A stretch of DNA of 64,000 nt from Blastocatellia bacterium (GCA_021463145.1 JAJTWZ010000007.1:41318-105317); one strand, 5' to 3'; positions 1-8,779 are shown, counted from the stretch's first letter. Notes: generated from the letters alone by a model not told the origin. Numbers and translations are program-made.

Positions 1-1
1 G

Positions 2-814
2 CTCGTGTCCAGCCAGCTCGACGTCGACCGTTGCGACTACCTCCTGCGAGACGCGCTGATGACCGGCGCGAAGTACGGCAACTACGATCTGGAGTGGATC
101 CTGCGCCACATCCGTCTGGATGCGACGGGCTCGCGACTTTTCGTTGGCGCCAAAGGCGTTTATGCGGTCGAGGAGTATCTCCAGTCGCGCTTCTACATGT
201 TCCGGCAGGTCTATTTCCACCGGACGCTCCGCGCGGCGGAGGCCTTGCTGCTCTCGATAATCCGGAGGGCGGTCGAGCTTCTTGCAGCCTCGGAACTGAG
301 GTTTCACATACCGGGATCGGTTTTCGAGCGGATGCTGCAGGGCCGGGAACTCCCTGTGCTGGAGTACCTCGAACTCGACGACTACGACCTGATGTTTCAC
401 ATCAAGCAATGGCAGCGCGAGCCCGACCCGATCCTCTCCGATCTATCACTCCGGTTCGTCGACCGCCGGCTGTTCAAGACGATCGACGTCGACCTCGAGC
501 GCGATGACGAGGCAGAACTTGCGGAACGCGTCTGCGGGGTCGTCGCCGATGCCGGGTTCGATCCCGAGTACTACTTCGTGGTCGACAGTGCCTCGGATGT
601 TCCGTATTACGGCTATTACGCGCCGGATGAGGCCGATGCTCGCTCGAATATCTATGTCGAGACTGGCGGCCCCGGTGGTGAAGTTCGTGAGATCAGCGAA
701 GTCTCGCACGTCGTGAAGGGAATGGTGAGCTATCGACTCCACCGCTTTTGCTTTCCGCCGGAGGTGGCCGATGCGGTGGCGATTGCAAGAGACCGCACTC
801 GACCATCGCCGTGA
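2..814 (+). CDS. HD-superfamily phosphohydrolase (COG1078/YwfO-like), 5' end outside window
   Basis: The reading frame is open from the first base, so the N-terminal part with the HD metal-binding motif lies upstream of the window. What remains is the C-terminal helical half of a dGTPase-like HD phosphohydrolase. It begins with the family-typical stretch SSQLDVDRCDYLLRDALMTG followed by KYGNYDLEWILRHIRL. Such proteins hydrolyse nucleotides or phosphoesters, but the substrate cannot be told from this fragment. The stop codon overlaps the GTG start of the next gene (GTGA), so the two are probably translationally coupled. The family call is fairly sure; the enzymatic activity is not. Confidence 0.8.
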   Translation, partial: LVSSQLDVDRCDYLLRDALMTGAKYGNYDLEWILRHIRLDATGSRLFVGAKGVYAVEEYLQSRFYMFRQVYFHRTLRAAEALLLSIIRRAVELLAASELRFHIPGSVFERMLQGRELPVLEYLELDDYDLMFHIKQWQREPDPILSDLSLRFVDRRLFKTIDVDLERDDEAELAERVCGVVADAGFDPEYYFVVDSASDVPYYGYYAPDEADARSNIYVETGGPGGEVREISEVSHVVKGMVSYRLHRFCFPPEVADAVAIARDRTRPSP

Positions 815-1791
815 ACTCGCGGCGTCGATGGATCGGACTGCTTGCGGGATCGCTTGTCGCGGCGTGCGCCATCGAGACGTGCATCGGCGCCGGCCTTGCT
901 GCGCGCCCGGATTATGCCCCTCGGGTCGCGGTGCTTCAGCTTGGCGAGATCGCGGCTCTGCGCCCGCTCGTAGCTCGCATTCTCACTGCACGTGGCGCGG
1001 TGGTCGCTGCCGACAAACTCTGCGATTCGGCAGTTCGTGGGGTCGGTTACGAGGGTTCACTCAATCCCACGAAAGACGAGGCTCGCCGAGTCGCGGCTGC
1101 CATCGGGTGCGAATACTTCGTTCTTGGAACGTCCAGCGTCGCGGAACGCGAGGACGCGAATCCCGAGAAGACCTGGGATGCATTCGCCGGGCTCTTTCTC
1201 GTTGACGGCCGCTCCGGCGCGCTTGTCAATTACCGCGGTGCTCAGGAATTCGCCGGCCGCCGCGACCAGGCCTGTACCAGGCTCGAAGCAGCAGTCGAGT
1301 CTGAAGTCTCATCCTGGATGGCACGGATTGAACTGGCGGAATCGCAAAGGCTCGAAAAACCTGTTGCCGTTGTGCGCGGCGAGATGCTCGATTTCGTTGG
1401 ACGACCCGAAGGCAGCGCCGATGTCATCCCTCCGCGGTTCTTCGCCCGCATCGCACCCAAATACACGACGGACGCGGATCGTGCCCGCGCCGACGCAACC
1501 GTGGAGCTCCTGGTCGAGTTTCTGGCCGACGGCTCGTACGGCCGGATCGACGTGGTAAGGTGGGCCGGATTTGGCCTGACCGAGGCCACGATCGATGCCG
1601 TCCGCGCCACGAAGTTCTGGCCCGCGAGGCGCAATGGAACCCCGGCGCCGGCTCGCGCCCTGCTCCGATTCAACTTCCGTTACCGGGAAGACGCGATCGT
1701 ATCGGGCTGCAGCGAAACGGGAGACGGATCGTTCAGGCGTCTCGTAAGTACTGCAAATACAAGAGATAGTAACTTTGCACGGTTCGTATGA
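811..1791 (+). CDS. Exported protein with TonB C-terminal domain
   Basis: The start is GTG at 811, overlapping the upstream stop by 4 nt; it gives a clean signal peptide (MNSRRRW followed by a hydrophobic Leu/Ala-rich core). The 326-residue product has a mixed alpha/beta region resembling periplasmic proteins that estimate a numeric property (VAVLQLGEIAALRPLV, then GCEYFVLGTSS). A TonB_C-type module follows near residues 230-310, ending in KFWPARRNGTPAPARALLRF. TonB-C modules outside energy transducers often occur in periplasmic or envelope scaffolds. No transmembrane anchor is seen beyond the signal. The exact role is unknown. Confidence 0.65.
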   Translation: MNSRRRWIGLLAGSLVAACAIETCIGAGLAARPDYAPRVAVLQLGEIAALRPLVARILTARGAVVAADKLCDSAVRGVGYEGSLNPTKDEARRVAAAIGCEYFVLGTSSVAEREDANPEKTWDAFAGLFLVDGRSGALVNYRGAQEFAGRRDQACTRLEAAVESEVSSWMARIELAESQRLEKPVAVVRGEMLDFVGRPEGSADVIPPRFFARIAPKYTTDADRARADATVELLVEFLADGSYGRIDVVRWAGFGLTEATIDAVRATKFWPARRNGTPAPARALLRFNFRYREDAIVSGCSETGDGSFRRLVSTANTRDSNFARFV

Positions 1792-1797
1792 CTCTAC

Positions 1798-1826
1798 TTG
1801 CCAGCCCCGGGGGCATGGAGTACTAT
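1798..1826 (+). promoter_or_regulatory. Sigma-70-type promoter for the DUF465 gene
   Basis: A -35 box TTGCCA (5 of 6 to consensus) at 1798-1803 and a -10 box TACTAT (4 of 6) at 1821-1826 are separated by exactly 17 nt. Transcription would start near 1833, leaving a leader of about 58 nt with a strong AAAAAGGAGG ribosome binding site before the ATG at 1891. Confidence 0.5.
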
Positions 1827-1890
1827 GACCAAAGTTCGTGGTTCCTTTCGATCTTTCCACCTCGTCTAAGACCCCAAAAAGGAGGCTTCT

Positions 1891-2130
1891 ATGAATCAGT
1901 TCAGCACGACCGAAGAACTCAAGGCGTACCTTCTCGCCGAGAACCCTCAGTTCCGTGACCTTGCGAATGAACATCGCCAGTTCGAGGAGCGACTTGGACA
2001 GCTGGCGGCGCTGAGTTATCCGAATGACGATGAGTTGGTAGAAGAGAAGAGCCTCAAGAAAAGGAAGCTATTGATCAAGGACCAGATGGAGTCGATCTTG
2101 GCGCAGTATCGCCACCAGGAAAGTTCATAA
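1891..2130 (+). CDS. DUF465 (YdcH-like) small coiled-coil protein
   Basis: This 79-residue, charged, almost entirely helical protein matches the DUF465/YdcH family: a conserved FRDLANEHRQFEERL helix, a short turn, then EEKSLKKRKLLIKDQMESIL, forming a helical hairpin. The ribosome binding site AAAAAGGAGG is unusually strong, suggesting high expression. It has its own promoter upstream and a hairpin terminator downstream, so it is probably a single-gene transcript. The molecular function of the family is unknown. Confidence in the gene is high. Confidence 0.9.
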   Translation: MNQFSTTEELKAYLLAENPQFRDLANEHRQFEERLGQLAALSYPNDDELVEEKSLKKRKLLIKDQMESILAQYRHQESS

Positions 2131-2176
2131 CATCGCACTCATTGGATCGGACGCACGGTGTCCGGCAAGACTGGTG

Positions 2177-2203
2177 ACGGGGGCGCTTCCAACGCGCCCC
2201 CGT
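2177..2203 (+). terminator. Rho-independent-like terminator
   Basis: A perfect 10-bp stem (ACGGGGGCGC pairing with GCGCCCCCGT) with a 7-nt loop TTCCAAC is followed by only a short T run. It separates the DUF465 gene from psd. Confidence 0.65.
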
Positions 2204-2234
2204 TTCACTTGGGAACGGAGAATCAATCACACTC

Positions 2235-2876
2235 ATGGCTCGTGAGGGCATTCCATTTGTCGTCCTGTTCGCAGTACCGGCGCTCGTCGCCGGCACCGCG
2301 GCCGGAATGACAGGCAGCGTCTGGCTCTGGGGTATCACCCTCGTGTTCCTGCTTCTGACGCTTTTCATGGCGTACTTCTTCCGCGATCCGTCGCGGACCG
2401 TGCCAAGTGGCGACGACATCGTCATCTCTCCGGCCGACGGCAAAGTGCTCGTTGTCGAGCGAATCGACGGGGCCGATGCTTCGTCGCCGACTCAGGTCTC
2501 GATTTTTCTCTCGCCGATGGATGTGCACATCAACCGTGCACCGATCGGCGGAACCGTCGAGTCGGTGACGTACAAGCCGGGCGAGTTTCGTGTTGCGAGC
2601 CTGAAGGTTGCGTCCGAGGTCAACGAGCAGAACGTCATCGCGATTAACGGATCCGAGATTTCGATTGTCGCCAGGCAGATTGCCGGACTCGTAGCGAGGC
2701 GCATCGTCTGCTGGAAGAAGGCTGGCGACCGAGTCGAGGCAGGGGAGCGGATCGGGCTGATGAAGTTCAGTTCGAGGATGGACGTGCTCGTGCCGTCGAG
2801 CGTGGAGGTCCTGTGCCGGGTCGGCGACCGTGTCGTAGGCGGAGAAACCGTCATCGGGAGAAAGATCCGTGACTGA
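2235..2876 (+). CDS. psd: Phosphatidylserine decarboxylase, short form
   Basis: Decarboxylates phosphatidylserine to phosphatidylethanolamine at the inner membrane. The 213-residue length fits the short PSD class. An N-terminal membrane segment (residues about 8-45) is followed by the catalytic part with SPADGKV, FLSPMDVHINRAP and the C-terminal processing region. The residues at the self-cleavage site read KFSSRMDV, where family members usually carry Gly-Ser (FGS), so cleavage would fall at Ser-Ser. The serine that would become the pyruvoyl group is kept. The gene overlaps pssA by 8 nt, the usual partner that makes its substrate. Confidence 0.93.
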   Translation: MAREGIPFVVLFAVPALVAGTAAGMTGSVWLWGITLVFLLLTLFMAYFFRDPSRTVPSGDDIVISPADGKVLVVERIDGADASSPTQVSIFLSPMDVHINRAPIGGTVESVTYKPGEFRVASLKVASEVNEQNVIAINGSEISIVARQIAGLVARRIVCWKKAGDRVEAGERIGLMKFSSRMDVLVPSSVEVLCRVGDRVVGGETVIGRKIRD

Positions 2877-3792
2877 AGAAACCGAGCAGCCCCGGCCCGA
2901 GCGCAAGGGATTCAGGAAGAGCGTCTACATCATCCCGAGCCTCTTCACGACCGCGAATATCTTCTGCGGATTCTCGGCGGTCATTGAATCGGTGAGCGGC
3001 AGCGTTGCCATGAGTCTGGGGGACGTTCCGGGCGCGGCGCGGCACTTCAACATCGCCGCACTCTTCATCGGGTGGGCGGTTCTGTTCGATTTTCTCGATG
3101 GTCGCGTTGCGCGGATGACGAATTCGACGACCCAGTTTGGCGTCGAGTTCGATTCGATCGCGGACGTGCTGACATTCGGCATAGCGCCGGCTCTGCTCGT
3201 CTACTGCTGGGGCTACGGCTTCCTTCCGGAACTCGGCAGCGCTCCGTGGGCGGTCTCGTTTCTTTACCTGATCTGTGGAGCTCTCCGGCTCGCGCGCTTC
3301 AACGTGCAGGCTTCGAAGCCCAAGCTGCAGAAACCCAATGCAAGTCCCAAGCTCGACAAGAAGGCTTTCGTCGGAATGCCGATTCCCGCCGGAGCCAGTC
3401 TGATTGCCGCCATCGTGCATTTCTGGCCCACTCCCGCTTCTTTGACGGTGTCGCGGTTCGAGGTCGCCGGCCGTGTGATCGATATCGGTCCCAGGGATTG
3501 GGGCACCGCTCTGCTCGTCCTCGTCGTATGCCTCAGCTTTCTGATGGTCAGCACGTTCCGCTACACGAGTTTCAAGTCGGTGGCGCCGAATTCGCGCAAT
3601 CCCCGGCTGGTTATCCTGTTTCTCGCCGTTCTCATAGTTGCGATCTTCTATTATTCGCAGTGGACGCTTCTGCTGATTTCTTCGGTCTATGCCCTGCACG
3701 GCGTGCTCGGGAAAGTCGTGGGTATGTTCCGGCGCGTCGGCCAACCCGCCGTCGTGGAATCCGCGACGACGTCGAGCGCGGACGTCCCGTAG
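2869..3792 (+). CDS. pssA: CDP-diacylglycerol--serine O-phosphatidyltransferase
   Basis: Makes phosphatidylserine from CDP-diacylglycerol and serine. The CDP-alcohol phosphotransferase signature is complete: DFLDGRVAR, then 8 residues to G and the two downstream aspartates in FGVEFDSIAD. Around eight hydrophobic segments follow, including a long insert between membrane helices near residues 145-170 (KPKLQKPNASPKLDKK). The GTG start at 2869 lies inside psd, so both are co-translated. The 307-residue size is typical for the PssA branch found outside Enterobacteria. Confidence 0.94.
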   Translation: MTEETEQPRPERKGFRKSVYIIPSLFTTANIFCGFSAVIESVSGSVAMSLGDVPGAARHFNIAALFIGWAVLFDFLDGRVARMTNSTTQFGVEFDSIADVLTFGIAPALLVYCWGYGFLPELGSAPWAVSFLYLICGALRLARFNVQASKPKLQKPNASPKLDKKAFVGMPIPAGASLIAAIVHFWPTPASLTVSRFEVAGRVIDIGPRDWGTALLVLVVCLSFLMVSTFRYTSFKSVAPNSRNPRLVILFLAVLIVAIFYYSQWTLLLISSVYALHGVLGKVVGMFRRVGQPAVVESATTSSADVP

Positions 3793-3796
3793 TCGC

Positions 3797-3821
3797 GGAA
3801 CACGAATCCGGACCCAACGTT
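3797..3821 (+). promoter_or_regulatory. ECF-type promoter upstream of the first ECF sigma gene
   Basis: GGAAC at 3797-3801 and CGTT at 3818-3821 are separated by 16 nt, the layout of promoters read by ECF sigma factors. The ATG of the sigma gene lies 46 nt further on. Self-regulation is an inference. Confidence 0.4.
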
Positions 3822-3867
3822 AGTCCGCCGGCGCCGGTAGTAGAACCTAGAGGCGCAGGGATAATCG

Positions 3868-4527
3868 ATGGCGGGAGACGTGGCAAACATCGCTCTTACG
3901 ACCGGCAAGCTTGCAGCCTGCACGGCGGCTGACAGTCGAGACGACGTTCTCGAGCAGTCGATCGTCCTGGCGAGACAGGGAGATCTGGACGCCTTCGACG
4001 TCATCATCAGAAGGTCGGAACGGCGAGTGGTATCGCTTGCGTGGCGCATTCTGGGAAACGAGGACGATGCCCGCGATACGGCGCAGGAGATCTTTCTCAG
4101 GGTCTTCCGGTATCTGGGGTCCTACCGCGTCGGCGAAGATTTTTCCGCGTGGCTTTACAGAATCGCAATCAATGCCTGTCGCGATGCAATGCGCGGAAGC
4201 CGCGGTCGGGCGGAGCGCTTCGAGCCGCTGGAGAGCGGCGGCGAGCTCGCGGGCGGGCAGGCGGATTCCGGAAGCCGGCCTGAAGATGCGATTCTGAGGG
4301 CCCAGCAGCGGGCATTGGTGATGCGAGCTCTCGGACAACTTGCCGATCGTGAGCGTGAAGCATTCGTCTTGCGCGACCTCGAGGGTCTGACGACCGATGA
4401 AGTCGCCAGCGTGCTCGGGATGAAGGCTGTCACGGTCCGAAGCTACGTGTCGACTGCGCGGACGAAGGTGCGACGCTATTGTGCCGCTGCCATTGGCGAG
4501 CCCGGGCCATCTGGAGACGCGTCTTGA
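3868..4527 (+). CDS. ECF-family RNA polymerase sigma factor
   Basis: Region 2 is evident from DAFDVIIRR through ARDTAQEIFLRVFRYL and FSAWLYRIAINACRD. A Gly/Glu-rich linker follows, and then region 4 (LADREREAFVLRDLEGLTTD and the helix-turn-helix GMKAVTVRSYVSTAR). It recruits core RNA polymerase to stress or envelope promoters. The stop codon overlaps the TTG start of the next gene, a zinc-finger anti-sigma factor, which would hold this sigma inactive at the membrane. An ECF-type promoter precedes it, which suggests positive autoregulation. Confidence 0.93.
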   Translation: MAGDVANIALTTGKLAACTAADSRDDVLEQSIVLARQGDLDAFDVIIRRSERRVVSLAWRILGNEDDARDTAQEIFLRVFRYLGSYRVGEDFSAWLYRIAINACRDAMRGSRGRAERFEPLESGGELAGGQADSGSRPEDAILRAQQRALVMRALGQLADREREAFVLRDLEGLTTDEVASVLGMKAVTVRSYVSTARTKVRRYCAAAIGEPGPSGDAS

Positions 4528-5204
4528 AGTGCATTGAGATTCAACGCGAACTCCAGGAACTCGCCATCGATGGCGAGCGCGCGAGTGTCGGGCGTTCGCC
4601 GCTGTTCGATCACCTCTTCAGTTGCGTGGACTGTTCCGAGGCATTCGATCGCGAGCGTCGGACCGTCGTTCTGATTCGAGAATTGACCGAGGCGGATGTT
4701 CCCGAGGCGGAGCGAGTAACCCTGCGAGCGTCGGTTCGTGGCTCCATTGCGGCCGAGTGGGGAGTCATTCGACGAAGGTCGCGTGTGCGCCGGCTTGCGG
4801 TCGCGGCTACCGTGGCCGCCATCGGGTTACTTCTGGGGCTGCCGGCGGCGGGACGGTTTGGGAGGCCGCAGGCCGGCGCTTCGAGCGCGGAGTCCGCGGC
4901 GCGAGTCGACGACGGTCCGACGGGCGAGCTCGGTCCCTATGATGAAGTTGCCGTTCGGGAGAACGACGAATCGAAACGAGCGGGGGAGATGTCACGCGGC
5001 CGCGGCTCGACCTCGAATCGCAGAACACGCCGCGTGGGCGCGGCCGTCCGTAGTGCGGCCGTGAAGAGAGTCGACCTTGGATCTGTGGACTCGGATTCCA
5101 TGATGCGATTCGAGTTCCAGTCCGAGGATCCTGCGATCCGGATCATCTGGTTCGTTCCGAAGGCAGAAGACGCGGCTTCAGAAACGGCGGAGGTCGGCGA
5201 CTAG
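4524..5204 (+). CDS. Zinc-finger anti-sigma factor, membrane-anchored
   Basis: The start is TTG at 4524 (TTGA overlap with the sigma stop); upstream codons in this frame lie wholly inside the sigma gene. The N-terminal part carries the ZAS-type HX3CX2C motif (HLFSCVDC, near residues 30-37). One membrane helix follows (LAVAATVAAIGLLLGLPAAG). The roughly 115-residue outer part is poorly conserved and rich in Arg, Glu and Ser. Its role would be to bind the preceding sigma factor until an envelope signal triggers release. The partner call rests on gene order. Confidence 0.82.
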   Translation: MKCIEIQRELQELAIDGERASVGRSPLFDHLFSCVDCSEAFDRERRTVVLIRELTEADVPEAERVTLRASVRGSIAAEWGVIRRRSRVRRLAVAATVAAIGLLLGLPAAGRFGRPQAGASSAESAARVDDGPTGELGPYDEVAVRENDESKRAGEMSRGRGSTSNRRTRRVGAAVRSAAVKRVDLGSVDSDSMMRFEFQSEDPAIRIIWFVPKAEDAASETAEVGD

Positions 5205-5250
5205 CAAGTATCCAGGCGCAAGATCTGAATCGGTGAAGGAGCGATTGTCC

Positions 5251-6309
5251 ATGAAAATCAGATTTCTGTCGGGAGCCCTCGTGCTTGTGTGTTCCCTCGT
5301 TTCACCCGGGCTGGCGCAGCGCGGTAGCGGTCAGCCGCCGGCTCGCCCGGACGAGACTGCGCCAGGGGCGGCGGTGCCGGCGACCGATGAAGGGGCCGCG
5401 TTGCCGGGCGTCGATCAGGAGCCGGGTCCGGGCCAGGCCCCGGACCCGGGGCAGGGACCCGTGGGACCTCCAGGTGCGCCGCGCGGTGGAGCCGCGAGGC
5501 CGCCGGTGACGCCGAGAGCCGCACCGGGGAGTCGAGCCCCGTTGCCTCCGCTGCGCCCCGGTCAGGCTCCGCCAGCCGCAGGGCCCGGCGGTCCGATGGC
5601 TCCTCCTCCGATCGAGCCTCGCGTCTACGTCGAGGACTCGGGAATGAAGAACCAGATCTTCGACGTCCGTCACCGCGATCCAATGCGGCTCGTGGAGGTT
5701 CTTCAGGCTCTTGGAAGTGGACGCCGTGGGGCGGTGATAGATGCGAGCCGCGAATTCAATACCCTCACCGTGCGTGACTTTCCGGAGAATCTCGCGACGA
5801 TTGAAGCTGCGATCAAGCGACTCGACGTCCCGGTAGAAGCATCTTCCGACATAGACCTGCATCTGTTCGTCCTCCTAGCATCGACCGTGCCGGACCAGCC
5901 GGTGTCCGAATTGCCGGCCGAGATTCGCGCGGCAACGCAGCAACTGCAATCGGCGTTCGGCTACAAGGGCTTCCGCCTGCTGACTCCGATCATGCAGCGC
6001 AGTCGCGAAGGGCAATTCGCAACTCGAGGTTCCGGCGAAGTCGGTGGCCAGGCATTGGCAGGACTGGTCGATGCGGGTGGCGCCGTAGGCTACAACTACG
6101 AGATCCGATCGATCTCGCGCGAAGTCTCGAAGTCGGGAGCAAGCCAGATCGAATTGAGAGGATTCGCGTTCGAGATGGGAGGTCGCCTCGGCAATGCTCG
6201 AATCGCGAGCAACCTGTCTCTGGGCCCGGGCGAGCAGGTGGTCGTCGGTTCGGCGAGCCTGAACCGGACGGCACTAATCCTCATCCTTTCGGCGAACGAG
6301 GCGAAGTAG
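5251..6309 (+). CDS. Secreted Pro-rich protein with secretin/NolW-like short domain
   Basis: The ATG at 5251 is preferred over a GTG at 5233 because AAGGAG sits 9 nt before it and a clean signal peptide results ([23 protein letters not shown]). Residues about 25-120 are a low-complexity Pro/Gly/Ala linker. Residues about 130-195 resemble the secretin/TonB short domain ([20 protein letters not shown], then [19 protein letters not shown] and IKRLDVP). The C-terminal 150 residues look like a beta-rich secreted domain. There is no secretin pore domain. It lies directly after the sigma/anti-sigma pair, so it may be an envelope component under their control. Confidence 0.65.
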   Translation: MKIRFLSGALVLVCSLVSPGLAQRGSGQPPARPDETAPGAAVPATDEGAALPGVDQEPGPGQAPDPGQGPVGPPGAPRGGAARPPVTPRAAPGSRAPLPPLRPGQAPPAAGPGGPMAPPPIEPRVYVEDSGMKNQIFDVRHRDPMRLVEVLQALGSGRRGAVIDASREFNTLTVRDFPENLATIEAAIKRLDVPVEASSDIDLHLFVLLASTVPDQPVSELPAEIRAATQQLQSAFGYKGFRLLTPIMQRSREGQFATRGSGEVGGQALAGLVDAGGAVGYNYEIRSISREVSKSGASQIELRGFAFEMGGRLGNARIASNLSLGPGEQVVVGSASLNRTALILILSANEAK

Positions 6310-6315
6310 AGGTCT

Positions 6316-6344
6316 CCCCGGCGGCAGTTGGGATGCCGCCGGGG
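6316..6344. terminator. Hairpin between convergent genes
   Basis: An 11-bp GC-only stem (CCCCGGCGGCA pairing with TGCCGCCGGGG) with a 7-nt loop GTTGGGA lies in the 49-nt gap between two convergent genes. No T run follows on either strand, so it may act as a bidirectional pause or 3'-end stabiliser rather than a classical terminator. Confidence 0.55.
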
Positions 6345-6358
6345 CTGTCGCAGGGCTG

Positions 6359-7693
6359 TCAGGTGCTCAACTCGACGCCTTCCGCGCGCGCTACGTAGGC
6401 CGCGGCCGTAATGTCTCCGGTGACGTTGAGGACGGTTCGGCTCATGTCGAGGATGCGGTCGACGCCAAGAATTATCGCGATGCCCTCGGCAGGAACGCCG
6501 ACGGATTGCAGCACGAGCACCACGAGCGGCAGCGAGCCCCCGGGCACTCCCGCCGTGCCGATTCCGGCGAGGATCGACATCAAGAGCACGGTAACCTGCT
6601 GGCCGAAGGTGAGGTCCACGTTGAACACCTGCGCGAGGAAGAGCACCGTGATGCCTTCGTAGAGCGCCGTACCGTTCTGGTTCGCCGTCGATCCGAGCGT
6701 CAGCACGAATCCGGTGATCTCGCGCGGAACGCCGAGCTTCTCCTCGGTGACACGCATCGCAGTCGGAAGCGTGACGTTCGACGAGCTCGTCGAGAAGGCG
6801 GTGATCATTACCTCGCGGATCTTCGCGAAGAACGTGAGCGGATTCATCTTCGCAAAGAAGTAGACGAGCACGGAATATGTTCCGAATTGGTGGATCGCAA
6901 GCGCGACGAGCACGACGGCGACGTAGGCAGCCAGCGATTTGAAGACCTCAAATCCCAGGCGAGCCGTCGTCGCGAAGATCAGACACGCCACCGCGTACGG
7001 TGCGAGCCCCATGGCGAAGTCGATAATCCTCATTACCGCGGCGTAGACGCCCTTAAGCACGGCGATCGTCGGAGCCACGGTGTCCGGATCGCTCATAGCG
7101 AGGCCGAGTCCGAAGATGAACGCGAAAAACATCACGGCAATGAATCCGCTTCCGGCATACGCCGGATGTGGATTGATCGCGTTCGCCATGTCGCCTATCG
7201 GGTTGTTCGGGATGATCTGCAGGATCTTGTCGACAGTCTTGGTTTTCTTTGCGGTTTCCGCGTTCGCAAGGACCTTGTCCCTATCCGTTTCCGTCGAGGC
7301 AATGAGCTTCTGCTTCGTATCTTCGGGCAGGTAATCGCCAGGTCGAACCACGTTCACGAGCGCCAGACCGATGGCGACCGAAATTGTGGTCACAATCAGG
7401 GTATAGGCGAACGTGCGTGCGCCGATGCGGCCAAGCCTGCGGATGTCCCCAAGCTCTGCGACGCCAAGGGTAAGCGCCGAGAACAGGAGCGGGATGACCA
7501 CCATGAAGATGAGTCGTAGGAACATCTGGCCAACGAAATAGACCGGGCCGTCGATCAGGTTGATGAGCCACTGTTCGGTCCCGAAGAGCTGATTGCAGGT
7601 CACGCCGGCCACGGCGCCGACGAGAAGCCCGATCAGGATCTTCGTGTGAATGGCCATCTTACGGGGAGCCTGGGCCTCGTTCGCGTCCGTCAT
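6359..7693 (-). CDS. Dicarboxylate/amino acid:cation symporter (DAACS family)
   Basis: A 444-residue inner-membrane carrier of the GltP/DctA family that takes up C4-dicarboxylates or glutamate/aspartate with Na+ or H+. Family marks include the serine-rich re-entrant hairpin TAFSTSSSNVTLPTAM, the NQNGTALYEG segment and a late GVPGGSLPLVVLVLQSVGVP hairpin. The ATG at 7693 is chosen because AAAAGGAG lies just before it. It begins one base after the stop of the enoyl-CoA hydratase gene, so the two are likely co-expressed. A loop of about 60 residues after TM3-4 (near KQKLIASTETDRDKVLANAE) is longer than in GltP. Confidence 0.93.
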   Translation of the reverse strand: MTDANEAQAPRKMAIHTKILIGLLVGAVAGVTCNQLFGTEQWLINLIDGPVYFVGQMFLRLIFMVVIPLLFSALTLGVAELGDIRRLGRIGARTFAYTLIVTTISVAIGLALVNVVRPGDYLPEDTKQKLIASTETDRDKVLANAETAKKTKTVDKILQIIPNNPIGDMANAINPHPAYAGSGFIAVMFFAFIFGLGLAMSDPDTVAPTIAVLKGVYAAVMRIIDFAMGLAPYAVACLIFATTARLGFEVFKSLAAYVAVVLVALAIHQFGTYSVLVYFFAKMNPLTFFAKIREVMITAFSTSSSNVTLPTAMRVTEEKLGVPREITGFVLTLGSTANQNGTALYEGITVLFLAQVFNVDLTFGQQVTVLLMSILAGIGTAGVPGGSLPLVVLVLQSVGVPAEGIAIILGVDRILDMSRTVLNVTGDITAAAYVARAEGVELST

Positions 7694-7694
7694 A

Positions 7695-8465
7695 TCACTC
7701 CTTTTCAAGGAAGCGGGCGATGCCGCGTTTACAGTCGTCCGTCAGGCGCGCGACGGCGTTCAGATCGGCGCCCGACGAAATGGCGGCGTCGAATGTCATT
7801 CCATCGATCTGATAGAGCAGGTACTTCGAGAGCGCGATCGCGGAGGCGCTGGACCTGGCGAGGCTCGTCACGTACTCGGACACGCTCGCGTTGAAGTCGT
7901 CGTCGGCCACGACACGGTTTACGAGCCCGATCTCCGCGGCGCGGTCGGCCGAGATCGCCTCTCCGCGCGCGACGAGCTCGAAGGCGATCTTCTCCGAAAC
8001 GCAGCGTCGAAGCATCGCCATCACCATTGCCGGCACGAACCCGAGCCTTACCTCCGGATAACCGAACTGGGCCGACTTCGACGCGATGACGATGTCGCAC
8101 GCGGTTGCGAGTCCGGCGCCGCCAGCGAGCGCGCGTCCCCTGACGGCTGCGACAATCGGTTTCGGCAGTCGGCGCATCGCGACGAACAGGTCCATCAGTG
8201 ATCGCGCATCGTCGCGATTTTCGAGAATCGAGCTTTCGGCAATCTTCTGCAGTGCCGACAAGTCCGCACCGGCACAGAAATCGGCGCTGGACGACCGCAG
8301 GACGACTACGCGAACCAGCACGTCCGACGCCACACGTTCGAATGCGTCCCTGAGGTCCTGGATCGTGGCATCGTCCAGCGCATTGCGCTTGTCAGGCCGG
8401 TTGAGCGAGATCTTCGCGATACCGTCCGCCGATTCGTAAAGGATGCGCGTGAATGACTGGGTCAT
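7695..8465 (-). CDS. Enoyl-CoA hydratase/isomerase, LiuC/AtuE-like
   Basis: A 256-residue crotonase-fold enzyme that adds water across an enoyl-CoA double bond. The oxyanion-hole segments are present (DFCAGADLSAL and RGRALAGGAGLATACD), as is one catalytic Glu in YPEVRLGFVPA. The second Glu of classical enoyl-CoA hydratase (GCEL segment) is replaced by Gly in GGAGLA, as in methylglutaconyl- and isohexenylglutaconyl-CoA hydratases. Nearby AtuA-type genes support a leucine or terpenoid breakdown role, but the biotin-dependent carboxylase expected for such a pathway is absent here. The ATG at 8465 gives the standard N-terminus. Confidence 0.85.
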   Translation of the reverse strand: MTQSFTRILYESADGIAKISLNRPDKRNALDDATIQDLRDAFERVASDVLVRVVVLRSSSADFCAGADLSALQKIAESSILENRDDARSLMDLFVAMRRLPKPIVAAVRGRALAGGAGLATACDIVIASKSAQFGYPEVRLGFVPAMVMAMLRRCVSEKIAFELVARGEAISADRAAEIGLVNRVVADDDFNASVSEYVTSLARSSASAIALSKYLLYQIDGMTFDAAISSGADLNAVARLTDDCKRGIARFLEKE

Positions 8466-8527
8466 GATGGAAGTGTGGGCTGCGGGAGGGCGCTTTGTGG
8501 ATGGCCAAACCGGCCGAGCCGGTTGCT

Positions 8528-8779
8528 TCAGTATTTCACATTGCCTGTGCCACGAGTTGCCGGATCGACGGCCATCCGGATACCGTCGATCTGAATGGAG
8601 ACCGAGACCCAGCGTTGGCCACAGAGAGGGCAAACCAGCTTCGACTCGGCGCCGACTGGCGGCACGCCACGCCGTGGAGCGAAGTACGCGGCCTCGAATA
8701 CCACGCGGTCCGATGGACCGGAGTAGTCATAGATGGTCCGATTGCAGAACGTACAGACAACGGGTCGTGAACCGGCCAT
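8528..8779 (-). CDS. Small zinc-ribbon protein
   Basis: An 83-residue protein with two CX2C pairs (VVCTFCNR near the start and LVCPLCGQRW in the second half), which would form one zinc ribbon. The ATG at 8779 is preceded by GGAGG at good spacing, and the gene sits in line with its neighbours. No enzyme domain is visible. It may be a small regulator or a metal-binding accessory of the AtuA/hydratase set; no family name can be given. Confidence 0.6.
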   Translation of the reverse strand: MAGSRPVVCTFCNRTIYDYSGPSDRVVFEAAYFAPRRGVPPVGAESKLVCPLCGQRWVSVSIQIDGIRMAVDPATRGTGNVKY

